From Brevibacterium sp. (GTDB lineage: Bacteria; Actinomycetota; Actinomycetes; Actinomycetales; Brevibacteriaceae), in contig NZ_JALAHB010000040.1 in assembly GCF_022712115.1 (NCBI RefSeq), forward strand, positions 1 through 36,270: a DNA stretch of 36,270 nt, in the 5' to 3' direction. The translations under genes and the position numbers were made by a program. A model generated the notes under the pieces. The model was not told the DNA's origin, made no database searches, and saw only the letters and a program-made list of their open reading frames with translations. Each line of letters begins with the position of its first letter. The first letter of the stretch is position 1. Positions 7,601-14,706 of the stretch are shown here, piece by piece.

Positions 7601-8381
7601 CGAACCTGCCCCGGAACCCGATCCGGAGGCCGAATCCGTCCCGGAACCCGAGGACGGCCCGGAGGCGGAGTCCGCCCCGGAGACGCGCCACTACGTCCGG
7701 GCGGAGGTGGAGCGGGAGCGGAAGCGGGCGAAGAAGGAGCTGGCGTCCATCGGCCAGGTGAATCCGCTGGCGCTCGAGGAGTTCGCGGCGCTGCAGGAGC
7801 GGCACGACTACCTGGAGAAGCAGATCACGGACATCGAGCGGACCCGCGCGGACCTCCTCGGCCTCGTGGCGGAGGTGGACCGGCACGTGCAGGAGGTCTT
7901 CGAGGCGGCCTTCACGGACACGCAGCGGGAGTTCGAGGACATCTTCGCCCGCGTGTTCCCCGGCGGCGAGGGCCGCCTGGTGCTCACGGACCCGGACGAC
8001 ATGCTCACCACCGGCGTCGAGGTCACGGCGCGGCCGGCGGGCAAGCGGGTCAAGCGCCTCTCGCTCCTCTCCGGCGGGGAGCGCTCGCTGGTGGCCATCG
8101 CGATGCTGGTGGCGATCTTCAAGGCGCGCCCGAGCCCGTTCTACGTCATGGACGAGGTCGAGGCGGCGCTGGACGACGCGAACCTCTCCCGCCTGCTCAC
8201 GATCTTCCGGGAGCTCCAGGAGTCCAGTCAGCTCATCGTCATCACCCATCAGAAGCGGACGATGGAGGTCGCTGACGCGCTCTACGGCGTCTCCATGCAC
8301 GGGGACGGAGTCTCGCAGGTCATCTCCCAGCGCCTCGCGAACCCTCCGGCCTCCGAGTCCGCTGAGACTCGTGTCACCTGA
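4611..8381 (+). CDS. smc: chromosome segregation protein Smc
   Basis: ATPase that, with ScpA and ScpB, organises and segregates the chromosome. 1256 residues: N-terminal head with Walker A GPNGSGKSN (31-39) and VGQGRLDAIL, coiled coil, hinge at about 508-635, second coiled coil, and C-terminal head with the signature LSGGERSLVAIAM (about 1152) and Walker B FYVMDEVEAALDD. The ATG at 4611 puts MHLKTLTLRGFKSF first, the standard Smc start; upstream in-frame codons lie in the palindrome and are not used. Two additions are unusual. One is an Ala-rich stretch in the hinge (HPSAAAEASTAAEAAEARIA and on). The other is an acidic Pro/Glu repeat of about 55 residues (about 969-1023, PEAEPGPKAEPAPEPDPEAE), just before the coil returns to the head at LASIGQVNPLALEEF. 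Confidence 0.97.
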   Translation: MHLKTLTLRGFKSFASATKLELEPGITCVVGPNGSGKSNVVDALAWVMGEQGAKNLRGGKMEDVIFAGTAKRQALGRAEVALTIDNSDGALPIDYTEVTISRTLFRSGGSEYRVNGEPARLLDIQELLSDSGLGKEMHVIVGQGRLDAILHADPFERRGFIEEAAGVLKHRKRKEKALRKLSGLQTNLDRVSDLRAELARQLGPLGRQARAARRAQVVQAVLRDATARLLADDIVQAQARVTAAQPAEDPAQRRRVLEEELRQIDVRIAEAEERRREFDRGTEAVHSRRTVIAGQYQRAASAAQRAADRVRLLRSAAEQQRPAGESPEALRQRAEHFLAEHEEAEQEAQSRRAALEELTREKERVEAEFAAAERALGEERARIAAQLRRRAGLESAVEVAQRSLAHAEQAIAALEEQADGSAERIAAAEAQVAAAQARLADCEEGEGALDAAHEEAAAEAARLEGERSALAEERARVRAARTELQARAEGQRANSRLTADVAELLEAGIPGLRGALSDSLRIAAGCELAVTAALGTVAGAVVAADRDSALAVLDHVGERGLVDVVHPSAAAEASTAAEAAEARIAAEVADTGEAPAAHQTVPAAAVCTLQPDEQVPAGLAVTLADALAHVRIAGSREAALSRLRQHPEETLVLLDGSVLAAGHAARVGSSEAGRIAARAALEETESQLRAAEDRLRELDAELIRLDAPLADARAAEEAALSALHESDAGIVAAGEELARAAGELERLREASANAASGLADARRRREHAAQELADARGSLEADAQDAVPDEPDSTARDALAESRTQLGERSVDLRVGLRAADDRVAFLRDRARALHKQADQEERARQQAARVAEARRRQAESCAQIERVALALAERVSAWQAEAEAALTARAEERVRLESAVSELREARRELDARLTEATSAEHEAQLARERFQLQLDELTRRAEEETGLSAENLVEQFGPHLPVPVLDSGEDPAAKQDARRRPRAESGPEAEPGPKAEPAPEPDPEAESVPEPEDGPEAESAPETRHYVRAEVERERKRAKKELASIGQVNPLALEEFAALQERHDYLEKQITDIERTRADLLGLVAEVDRHVQEVFEAAFTDTQREFEDIFARVFPGGEGRLVLTDPDDMLTTGVEVTARPAGKRVKRLSLLSGGERSLVAIAMLVAIFKARPSPFYVMDEVEAALDDANLSRLLTIFRELQESSQLIVITHQKRTMEVADALYGVSMHGDGVSQVISQRLANPPASESAETRVT

Positions 8382-8518
8382 GCGCGGACTGAAAGGTCCG
8401 TTGATGCGGGTCGATATACACTTGCAGAAGCCGCAGCAGGGGTTCGCCGGCGAGCCCGCCGCACGAGACGCGCACATGCACGCCATGTGAGAGACCGCAC
8501 CCGAGGAGCCCGCAGAGT

Positions 8519-8554
8519 ATGACCGCCCGCAGTGAGAGAGCCGTCTGCCGATGA
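8519..8554 (+). CDS. possible 11-codon leader ORF
   Basis: ATG at 8519 with GAGGAG ten bases upstream reads MTARSERAVCR. It ends in a TGA whose last bases overlap the ATG of the next gene (ATGA at 8551-8554). The next gene has no good ribosome binding site of its own, so coupling through this mini-ORF is plausible. Being so short, it may also be chance. Confidence 0.3.
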   Translation: MTARSERAVCR

Positions 8555-8952
8555 CGGGGGCCGGCTTCCTCTTCGTGGTGATCGGCCTCGCCGTCTGTGT
8601 GGCGATCGGCCTCGTCATCGTCCTCCTCGTCGCCCTGCCGGGGCTGCAGCGCGAGGGGCGCATCCACAGCATGGAGCGCGACCGCTTCCGCCTGCCCTCC
8701 CAGTGGACGGGATACGAGGACGAGGTCCACGGCTACTTCGGCGACGACGAGACCGCTGTCCTGGCCACGCGCGAACAGGCTGCGGTCACGGCCATGCGCG
8801 AGCACTCCTACGCACTCCGCCCGCAGCCGTGCCGCCACGCCGCACCGGCCCTCCTGACCTTCCGTCCGCGCACCCGGCACTGGCGCGTGCCGGAGACGGG
8901 GACGGGACCGCGCACCGCCTTCAGTCTGCTGTTCGGGCGCGGCACCCGCTGA
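8551..8952 (+). CDS. small single-pass membrane protein of unknown function
   Basis: 133 residues, not recognised. A long hydrophobic segment at about 5-30 (GFLFVVIGLAVCVAIGLVIV) is followed by an Arg/Glu-rich region and a soluble tail (RFRLPSQWTGYEDEVHGYFG), so it is probably membrane-anchored with a short cytoplasmic or external domain. The tail ends in a basic, low-complexity stretch. Codon use has the high third-position GC of the neighbours, which favours a real gene. It lies between smc and ftsY on the same strand, 169 bases after smc. The start overlaps the stop of a putative 11-codon upstream ORF. No enzyme motif is visible. Confidence 0.6.
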   Translation: MTGAGFLFVVIGLAVCVAIGLVIVLLVALPGLQREGRIHSMERDRFRLPSQWTGYEDEVHGYFGDDETAVLATREQAAVTAMREHSYALRPQPCRHAAPALLTFRPRTRHWRVPETGTGPRTAFSLLFGRGTR

Positions 8953-9088
8953 CCGGGCCGCCGCGGCGCCGGCCGTGCGGGGCGCAGACGTCCGGGCCGG
9001 CGCTGATCGCACCGACCGCATCCGCACAGAGCACACCCGCACATCCCGGCCGCGCCCGCCGCGGCTGACGCATTCAGGAGCGTGAAAA

Positions 9089-10237
9089 GTGGAACCCACG
9101 TACGTCGTGATCGGGCTGGTCGTCCTCCTCCTCGTGGCGGGCGGGCTGCTCCTGCTCGCACCCTCGCGCAGGCGGAAGGACACCGCCCCCGAGGTGAGCC
9201 CCGGAGACCGTGCCGCCGGCACCTCCGTGACGGAGCAGGAGGAGCCCGGCGAGGCGCCTGTGGAGGAGGACTCCGCCCCCGTTCTGGAGACTCCCACGGA
9301 ACCGACCGGACGGCTGGCCCGGCTGCGCGACCGGCTCGCGAAGTCGAACACCAGCCTCGGGCGCGGCCTGCTCGCCCTCCTCTCGCGGGACACGCTGGAC
9401 GAGGAGACCTGGGAGGAGATCGAGGACCTCCTCATCATGGCGGACCTGGGCGTGGAGCCCACCACGGAGATCGTGGATGCGCTGCGGGAGCGCGTGCGCG
9501 TGCTGGGCACCCGCGAGCCCGAGACCGTGCGGCAGCTGCTGCGCGAGGAGCTCATCCGGCTGGTGGATCCCACCATGGACAGGGCCCTCGCGGTCGCGGC
9601 CGAGGCTCCGGGGGACAAGCCGCGCGTGGTGCTCGTGGTGGGAGTCAACGGTGCGGGCAAGACGACCACGGTGGGCAAGATCGCCCGCGTGCTGGTCGCG
9701 GAGGACCGGACCGTGCTGCTGGGGGCGGCGGACACCTTCCGCGCCGCGGCTGCGGAGCAGCTGAGCACCTGGGGTGCGCGCGTGGGCGTGGAGACGGTGC
9801 GCCGGGACGAGGGCACGGACCCCGCCGCGGTGGCGTATTCGGCGGTGGAGCGCGGCGTGCAGGAGGGGACCGACGTGGTGCTCGTCGACACCGCCGGTCG
9901 CCTGCAGAACAAGAAGGGGCTCATGGACGAGCTCGGCAAGGTCCGCCGGGTCTCCGCGCGCCCCCTGCCGGAGGGCCGTGACATCGACGAGGTGCTCCTG
10001 GTCCTCGACGCGACCACCGGGCAGAACGGCATGCAGCAGGCCAAGGTGTTCTCCGAGGCCGTGCAGATCACCGGCATCGTGCTCACGAAGCTGGACGGCA
10101 CCGCCAAGGGCGGGATCGTGGTGGCCGTGCAGCGTGAGCTCGGCGTGCCGGTCAAGCTCATCGGGCTGGGCGAGGGCGCTGACGATCTCGCCCCCTTCGA
10201 CGCGGAGGGGTTCGTCGACGCGATCCTCGCCGGCTGA
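9089..10237 (+). CDS. ftsY: signal recognition particle receptor FtsY
   Basis: GTPase receptor that docks the SRP-ribosome complex at the membrane. 382 residues, GTG start with AGGAG eight bases upstream. The N-terminus is a transmembrane anchor (TYVVIGLVVLLLVAGGLLLL), typical of actinobacterial FtsY, followed by an acidic A-domain linker (about 30-75). The NG domain follows: N domain from RLARLRDRL, G1 GVNGAGKTTTVGK (about 186), DTFRAAAAEQL, G3 DTAGRL (about 266), G4 TKLDGTAKGG (about 333) and a closing GLGEGADDLAPF. Its partner Ffh is encoded 1.6 kb downstream, separated by amt. Confidence 0.97.
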   Translation: MEPTYVVIGLVVLLLVAGGLLLLAPSRRRKDTAPEVSPGDRAAGTSVTEQEEPGEAPVEEDSAPVLETPTEPTGRLARLRDRLAKSNTSLGRGLLALLSRDTLDEETWEEIEDLLIMADLGVEPTTEIVDALRERVRVLGTREPETVRQLLREELIRLVDPTMDRALAVAAEAPGDKPRVVLVVGVNGAGKTTTVGKIARVLVAEDRTVLLGAADTFRAAAAEQLSTWGARVGVETVRRDEGTDPAAVAYSAVERGVQEGTDVVLVDTAGRLQNKKGLMDELGKVRRVSARPLPEGRDIDEVLLVLDATTGQNGMQQAKVFSEAVQITGIVLTKLDGTAKGGIVVAVQRELGVPVKLIGLGEGADDLAPFDAEGFVDAILAG

Positions 10238-10244
10238 GGGGTCT

Positions 10245-10313
10245 GTCACATGCCGTTCACACACCGGCTGCTCCGGTAACACGCCTGTCACAGTCACGAA
10301 CGTGATCGGAAAC
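10245..10313 (+). promoter_or_regulatory. GlnR-like operator array upstream of amt
   Basis: Four half-sites follow each other at exact 11-base steps: GTAAC at 10276, GTCAC at 10287, GAACG at 10298 and GAAAC at 10309, each separated by six bases. Another pair, GTCAC (10245) and TTCAC (10256), lies upstream with the same 11-base step. The known actinobacterial GlnR box is built from alternating GTnAC and GAAAC half-sites spaced by six bases. An AATACT element at about 10324 could be the -10. Nitrogen control of amt is inferred, not shown. Confidence 0.5.
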
Positions 10314-10428
10314 ACTGCTTCGGAATACTCGGTCCCGGGAGCGACGCTCCCGCGGTCCGCACTCGCGGCGCTGCACACGCCGTTCCCGGTGTGCCGGATC
10401 GCAGAGGCAGAACCGAAGGCAGGCGACG

Positions 10429-11727
10429 ATGACGATCGAAGATGTACTCAGTGTGGTGACGCCCTTCTGGGTGGTGGCCGCGACGGCCCTCGTGCTGTTC
10501 ATGACGCCCGGGGTGGCGTTCTTCTACGGCGGCATGTCCAAGATGAACTCAGCCGTGAACATGATGCTCATGAGCTTCGTGGCGATCGCCACCGCGGCGG
10601 TCGTCTGGGTGCTCTGGGGCTACTCGATGATCGGTGGGGAGGGCTTCCTCGAGATGTTCGGGAACCCGTTCGCCCACTTCGGCCTCAGCGGCCTCACGGA
10701 GTCCGCCGAGCTCGTGGACGTGGGCTTCGGCTCCACCTTCGCGATCATCACCGTCGCGCTGATCTCCGGTGCGATCGCGGACCGTGCCAAGTTCAGCAGC
10801 TGGATCCTCTTCACGGTCCTCTGGGTGACGCTCGTGTACTGCCCCATGGCCTACATGGTGTGGGGCGGGGGACTGCTCTCCGCGGACGGCGCGCTCGGCT
10901 CCGTGTTCGGTGAGGCGCTCGACTACGCCGGCGGCACGGTCGTCCACATCAACGCAGGTGTCGCGGCCCTCGTCCTCGTGCTCATCCTCGGCCGCCGCAA
11001 GAGCTTCGGCCGCACCCCGGAGCCCCACAAGCCGCACTCCGTGCCCCTCATGATGGTGGGTGCCGCGATCCTCTGGTTCGGCTGGTTCGGCTTCAACGCG
11101 GGAGCGGCCACGGAGGTCGCCGAGGTGGGCCTCATCGTCGTCAACACGATCGTCGCCCCGGGTGCGGCGCTCCTGGGCTGGCTCCTGGTGGAAGGGCTCC
11201 GGGACAAGCGGGGCACCTCCGTCGGTGCGGTCTCCGGCATCGTCTCAGGTCTCGTCGCCATCACCCCGGCCTGCGCCAACGTCTCACCGCTCGGCGCCGT
11301 CGCGATCGGACTCATCGCCGGTGTGCTGGCCTCCCTCGCGGTGGGGCTGAAGTACAGGCTCGGCTACGACGACGCACTCGACGTGGTGGGCGTGCACCTG
11401 GTCGCCGGCCTCTGGGGCACCCTCGCGCTCGGCTTCTTCACCCTCCCGACGGAGGAGCTCGCCGGCGGTCTGTTCTACGGCGGAGGCGGGGGACAGATGG
11501 TCTCGCAGATCGTCGCAGCGGTCTTCTCCATCCTCTTCACCGCGGTGGTCACCGGCGTCATCGGCTTCGCCATCCACAAGACGATCGGCTTCCGGGTGAG
11601 CGCGGAGGTCGAGGAGGCGGGCGTGGACTTCGCCCAGCACAACGAGTTCGCATACTCCCCTGAGCACGCCGCCGCGAACGGCTCGCCTGCCGGTCGCACC
11701 GGCGGCGTGGGCGCCGCGAAGAGCTGA
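10429..11727 (+). CDS. amt: ammonium transporter, Amt family
   Basis: Polytopic membrane channel for ammonium/ammonia uptake, 432 residues with about eleven membrane segments. The family signature is present: the N-terminal FMTPGVAFFYGGM, the conserved twin pore histidines H173 (VVHINAG) and H323 (VVGVHLVAGLWG), and ILWFGWFGFNAG. The C-terminal cytoplasmic region includes RVSAEVEEAGVDFAQHNEFAY, the conserved regulatory tail that contacts PII in other Amt proteins. The ATG follows AGGCAGGCGACG. In many actinobacteria amt is followed by glnK (PII) and glnD before ffh; neither is present here, so its usual regulator must be encoded elsewhere or be missing. The long upstream region carries GlnR-like half-sites. 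Confidence 0.96.
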   Translation: MTIEDVLSVVTPFWVVAATALVLFMTPGVAFFYGGMSKMNSAVNMMLMSFVAIATAAVVWVLWGYSMIGGEGFLEMFGNPFAHFGLSGLTESAELVDVGFGSTFAIITVALISGAIADRAKFSSWILFTVLWVTLVYCPMAYMVWGGGLLSADGALGSVFGEALDYAGGTVVHINAGVAALVLVLILGRRKSFGRTPEPHKPHSVPLMMVGAAILWFGWFGFNAGAATEVAEVGLIVVNTIVAPGAALLGWLLVEGLRDKRGTSVGAVSGIVSGLVAITPACANVSPLGAVAIGLIAGVLASLAVGLKYRLGYDDALDVVGVHLVAGLWGTLALGFFTLPTEELAGGLFYGGGGGQMVSQIVAAVFSILFTAVVTGVIGFAIHKTIGFRVSAEVEEAGVDFAQHNEFAYSPEHAAANGSPAGRTGGVGAAKS

Positions 11728-11751
11728 GCCGGCAGGCTCGTGCGACGACCA

Positions 11752-11790
11752 GGACCGGTCTCGGCCCCTCACGGGTGCCGGGGCCGGTCC
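11752..11790 (+). terminator. hairpin after amt
   Basis: GGACCGGTCTCGGC pairs over 14 bases with GCCGGGGCCGGTCC (two G-T wobbles). An inner CCC/GGG pair extends the stem. There is no T run after it, as is usual for GC-rich actinobacterial hairpins. Confidence 0.6.
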
Positions 11791-11831
11791 GTGTGCGAAC
11801 CGGCCTGTGGGTGGAGCGCGGGACGGGTTGG

Positions 11832-11837
11832 TACCCT
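11832..11837 (+). promoter_or_regulatory. candidate ffh promoter -10
   Basis: TACCCT within GGTACCCTGGTG, about 46 bases before the GTG start of ffh and downstream of the amt hairpin. No convincing -35 is seen. Confidence 0.3.
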
Positions 11838-11883
11838 GGTGTGCTGACCCCACGGGGCTGCCCCCGAGAACCCGAGGAGAGCT

Positions 11884-13491
11884 GTGTTCAACTCACTGTC
11901 CGACCGGCTGACGACGACCTTCAAGAACCTGCGCGGCAAGGGCCGCCTGACCGAGGCCGACGTCGACCAGACCATCCGCGAGATCCGCCGTGCTCTCCTG
12001 GACGCGGATGTCGCGCTGCCCGTCGTGAAGGCGTTCACCGGGCGGGTGCGCGAGCGCGCTCTCTCCGCCGAGGTCTCGCAGGCGCTCAACCCGGGCCAGC
12101 AGGTCGTGAAGATCGTCAACGCGGAGCTCGTCGAGATCCTGGGCGGGCAGACCCGCCGGATCGAGTTCGCCAAGCGCCCGCCCACCGTCATCATGCTCGC
12201 GGGTCTCCAGGGCGCGGGCAAGACGACGCTCGCCGGCAAGCTCGCGCACTGGCTGCGGTCCGAGGGCCACCGGCCCATGCTCGTGGCGGCGGACTTGCAG
12301 CGGCCCAACGCCGTCAACCAGCTGCAGATCGTCGGTGAGCGGGCCGGTGCCTTCGTCTACGCTCCGGAACCCGGCAACGGCGTGGGCGATCCGGTGCAGG
12401 TCGCCACGGACGCCATGGACGTGGCGCGGTCCAAGCTCCACGACGTCGTCATCGTCGACACCGCCGGGCGGCTGGGCATCGACGAGGAGCTCATGCAGCA
12501 GGCGCGGGACATCCGCGACGCCGTGAATCCGGACGAGATCCTCTTCGTCATCGACGCGATGATCGGTCAGGACGCCGTCGCCACGGCCCAGGCGTTCGAC
12601 GAGGGCGTGGACTTCACGGGCGTCGTCCTCTCCAAGCTGGACGGCGACTCCCGCGGCGGCGCGGCGCTGTCCGTCGCGCAGGTCACCGGCAAGCCCATCA
12701 TGTTCGCCTCCACGGGCGAGGGCATGAAGGACTTCGAGCAGTTCCACCCGGACCGCATGGCCGACCGCATCCTCGACATGGGCGACATCCTCACGCTCAT
12801 CGAGCAGGCGGAGAAGAACTTCGATCAGAAGGAAGCGGAGAAGCTCGCGAAGAAGGTGGAGTCCGGGGAGGACTTCGACCTCAACGACTTCCTCACGCAG
12901 ATGGCCGCGCTGAAGAAGATGGGCTCTCTCAAGAAGATGCTCACCATGATGCCGGGCATGAGCCAGTACAAGGAGCAGCTCGAGGCGTTCGACGAGCGCG
13001 AGATCGACCGGGTCGAGGCCATCGTGAGGTCGATGACCCCGCACGAGCGCGCCAATCCGCGTCTGCTCAACGGCTCCAGGCGCGCGCGCATCGCCAAGGG
13101 CGCCGGCACCACCGTCACCCAGGTGAATCAGCTCATGGAGCGGTTCACGCAGGCGCAGAAGATGATGCGGCAGATGGGCAGGGGCTCAGGCATGCCGGGG
13201 ATGCCCGGCATGGGCGGACGCGGCGGTCAGGGCGGAGGGATGCCCGGCATGCCGGCGATGCCGAGCATGCCCGGCGGCGGATCCGGGGGCGCGTCCAAGC
13301 GCAAGAAGGGCAAGAAGAAGCCCGCAGGCAAGTCCGGCAATCCCGCCAAGCGCGCGCAGGAGGCCAAGGAGGCGCAGCTGCGCAGGGAGGGCAGGCTCCC
13401 GGAGAAGCAGGGTGCGGCGTTCGGCGGCATCGACCTCGGCGAGGAGGAGATCGATCTGTCGAAGCTCCCCAAGGGCTTCGGCGGGTTCTGA
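11884..13491 (+). CDS. ffh: signal recognition particle protein Ffh (SRP54)
   Basis: GTPase that binds signal peptides emerging from the ribosome, together with the 4.5S RNA, and delivers them to FtsY. 535 residues, GTG start after GAGGAGA. N domain with the VFNSLSDRLTTTFKNLRGKG opening; G1 GLQGAGKTTLAGKLA (about 107), DLQRPNAVNQL, G3 DTAGRLG (about 191), SKLDGDSRGGAAL (about 249) and FASTGEGMKDFEQF. The methionine-rich M domain spans about 300-440. The C-terminus is extended by a Gly/Met/Pro-rich repeat (GMPGMPGMGGRG) and a basic stretch (KRKKGKKKPAGK), ending in LPKGFGGF. Such tails are common in actinobacterial Ffh. Confidence 0.97.
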   Translation: MFNSLSDRLTTTFKNLRGKGRLTEADVDQTIREIRRALLDADVALPVVKAFTGRVRERALSAEVSQALNPGQQVVKIVNAELVEILGGQTRRIEFAKRPPTVIMLAGLQGAGKTTLAGKLAHWLRSEGHRPMLVAADLQRPNAVNQLQIVGERAGAFVYAPEPGNGVGDPVQVATDAMDVARSKLHDVVIVDTAGRLGIDEELMQQARDIRDAVNPDEILFVIDAMIGQDAVATAQAFDEGVDFTGVVLSKLDGDSRGGAALSVAQVTGKPIMFASTGEGMKDFEQFHPDRMADRILDMGDILTLIEQAEKNFDQKEAEKLAKKVESGEDFDLNDFLTQMAALKKMGSLKKMLTMMPGMSQYKEQLEAFDEREIDRVEAIVRSMTPHERANPRLLNGSRRARIAKGAGTTVTQVNQLMERFTQAQKMMRQMGRGSGMPGMPGMGGRGGQGGGMPGMPAMPSMPGGGSGGASKRKKGKKKPAGKSGNPAKRAQEAKEAQLRREGRLPEKQGAAFGGIDLGEEEIDLSKLPKGFGGF

Positions 13492-13584
13492 GCACCGGAA
13501 GGGGCGCGGAGAGGCCGGCTCCGGCACGGATGCGCCGCCTCGGCCACCGGTCCCGGTTGCCGACCTCGGTCCCGCCCGGCCCGG

Positions 13585-13614
13585 TTTCTCCCACGCTCGT
13601 TTCTCTGGCATACT
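13585..13614 (+). promoter_or_regulatory. candidate promoter of rpsP operon
   Basis: CATACT (13609-13614) in the context TGGCATACTTG resembles the TGGCATAAT element before rplS. A weak TTTCTC lies 18 bases upstream. It leaves a leader of about 125 bases before rpsP. Confidence 0.4.
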
Positions 13615-13746
13615 TGTGCGCTGTACCCGGGCGCACGAGGACCCCTCTCAGCCTCTGCTCCCGAATACGCGCAGAGCATGCACCCCGCCTGTCCCCACGG
13701 GCGGGAGAGTGCTCTCACACCAAGATCAGAAGGGGACACCACACAA

Positions 13747-14142
13747 GTGGCAGTCAAGATCCGTCTCACCCGCATGGGCAAGATCCGTGCACCCTACTAC
13801 CGCGTCGTCGTCGCCGACTCCCGCACCCGTCGCGACGGCCGTGCGATCGAGCAGATCGGCAAGTACCACCCGACGGAGGAGCCCTCGGTCGTCGAGATCG
13901 ACTCCGAGCGCGCGCGGTACTGGCTCTCCGTGGGCGCGCAGCCCACGGATCAGGTCAAGGCGCTGCTCAAGCTCACCGGTGACTGGCAGGCGCACACCGG
14001 CGAGGGCGAGGCCGTGAACACGGTCAAGGTCGCCGCGGAGAAGGCGGCCTTCCAGGCCCCGGCCGCGAAGTCCGTGGTCAACGCGAAGCCGGCCAAGGCG
14101 GAGGCTCCCGCCGAGGAGGCCGCAGCCGAGGCCGAGGCCTGA
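13747..14142 (+). CDS. rpsP: 30S ribosomal protein S16
   Basis: Small-subunit protein that binds and stabilises 16S rRNA during assembly. 131 residues, GTG start giving [21 protein letters not shown], the family N-terminus; an in-frame start at 13678 is rejected because it adds non-homologous sequence. The core ends near LTGDW. The C-terminal 50 or so residues are a Lys/Ala/Glu-rich tail ([19 protein letters not shown]), common in actinobacterial S16. The stop lies one base before the ATG of the KH-domain gene, so the two are co-translated. Confidence 0.97.
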   Translation: MAVKIRLTRMGKIRAPYYRVVVADSRTRRDGRAIEQIGKYHPTEEPSVVEIDSERARYWLSVGAQPTDQVKALLKLTGDWQAHTGEGEAVNTVKVAAEKAAFQAPAAKSVVNAKPAKAEAPAEEAAAEAEA

Positions 14143-14143
14143 C

Positions 14144-14374
14144 ATGCTCTCCGATGCGCTCGAGCACCTGGTCCGCGGGATCGTGGACAACCCCGACGAC
14201 GTGTCCGTGCGCTCCCGTGGCGGGAACCGCGGCACGACGCTCGAGGTGCGGGTGCACCCTGAGGACCTGGGCCGGGTGATCGGCCGCGCCGGTCGTACGG
14301 CCAAGGCACTGAGGACCGTGGTCGGCGCGCTCGCCGGCCGTGAGCGGGTGCGCGTCGATCTCGTGGAGGACTGA
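14144..14374 (+). CDS. khpA: KH-domain RNA-binding protein KhpA
   Basis: 76 residues consisting of a single KH domain with the RNA-binding GxxG-type loop in VIGRAGRTAKALRTVV. Actinobacterial and Gram-positive KhpA proteins bind RNA and are encoded between rpsP and rimM; in streptococci KhpA works with KhpB in cell-division and elongation control. Start ATG one base after the rpsP stop. The gene ends just before a very strong hairpin, so it is probably the last gene of the rpsP transcript, with partial read-through to rraA-rimM-trmD. Confidence 0.93.
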   Translation: MLSDALEHLVRGIVDNPDDVSVRSRGGNRGTTLEVRVHPEDLGRVIGRAGRTAKALRTVVGALAGRERVRVDLVED

Positions 14375-14382
14375 CCTCCTCC

Positions 14383-14432
14383 CACGCAGAAGGGCCGATG
14401 CGGACAGCTGTCCGCACCGGCCCTTCTGCGTG
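14383..14432 (+). terminator. strong hairpin after khpA
   Basis: Arms at 14383-14405 and 14410-14432 are 23 bases each, with one mismatch, around an AGCT loop; the base of the stem is CACGCAGAAGGGCC. There is no T run. It is a likely terminator or read-through attenuator separating rpsP-khpA from the rraA-rimM-trmD genes. Confidence 0.75.
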
Positions 14433-14706
14433 CCCGCCGCCGTCCGGAACGGCACGGCTCTGCGCTGCGGCCCGGCTCCCGCACCTCCTCGTCGGGTCGC
14501 CGCGCTGCAGCGGCGGAATGCGGAGGTGCTGTGCTTCGAAGCGGACGGTCCCGGTGGTGCGGTGTGGTGCGGGCCCCGTGACCGTGTGGCGGAAAAGGCG
14601 CGCTGCCGCGCAGCCGCAGCGCGCGGAGTGGGAGAGAATGGACGCCGATGCCCGTCGGGGTCCCGGCGGGCGCGGTTCGTGCGGGTCGACGGGAGCAGGA
14701 GGAGAC
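14433..14706 (+). promoter_or_regulatory. intergenic leader of rraA
   Basis: No gene is visible here. A second hairpin pairs GCGCGCTGC (14598-14606) with GCAGCGCGC (14616-14624). GAGAAT at 14634-14639 could be a -10 element. The rraA ribosome binding site AGGAGGAGA ends just before its ATG at 14707. Confidence 0.3.

Noticed and set aside
8385-8420. Promoter after smc from TTGATG and TATACA
   Set aside because: The two motifs are only eight bases apart, far too close for a -35/-10 pair.
4164-8672. Very long antisense ORF (1502 codons) opposite smc
   Set aside because: It is a shadow of smc caused by GC-rich codons; it has no homology-like motifs, and its start lies within other genes.
8374-10161. 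Long antisense ORF opposite the small membrane gene and ftsY
   Set aside because: It is a shadow of ftsY; the Ser/Arg-rich low-complexity sequence lacks any domain.
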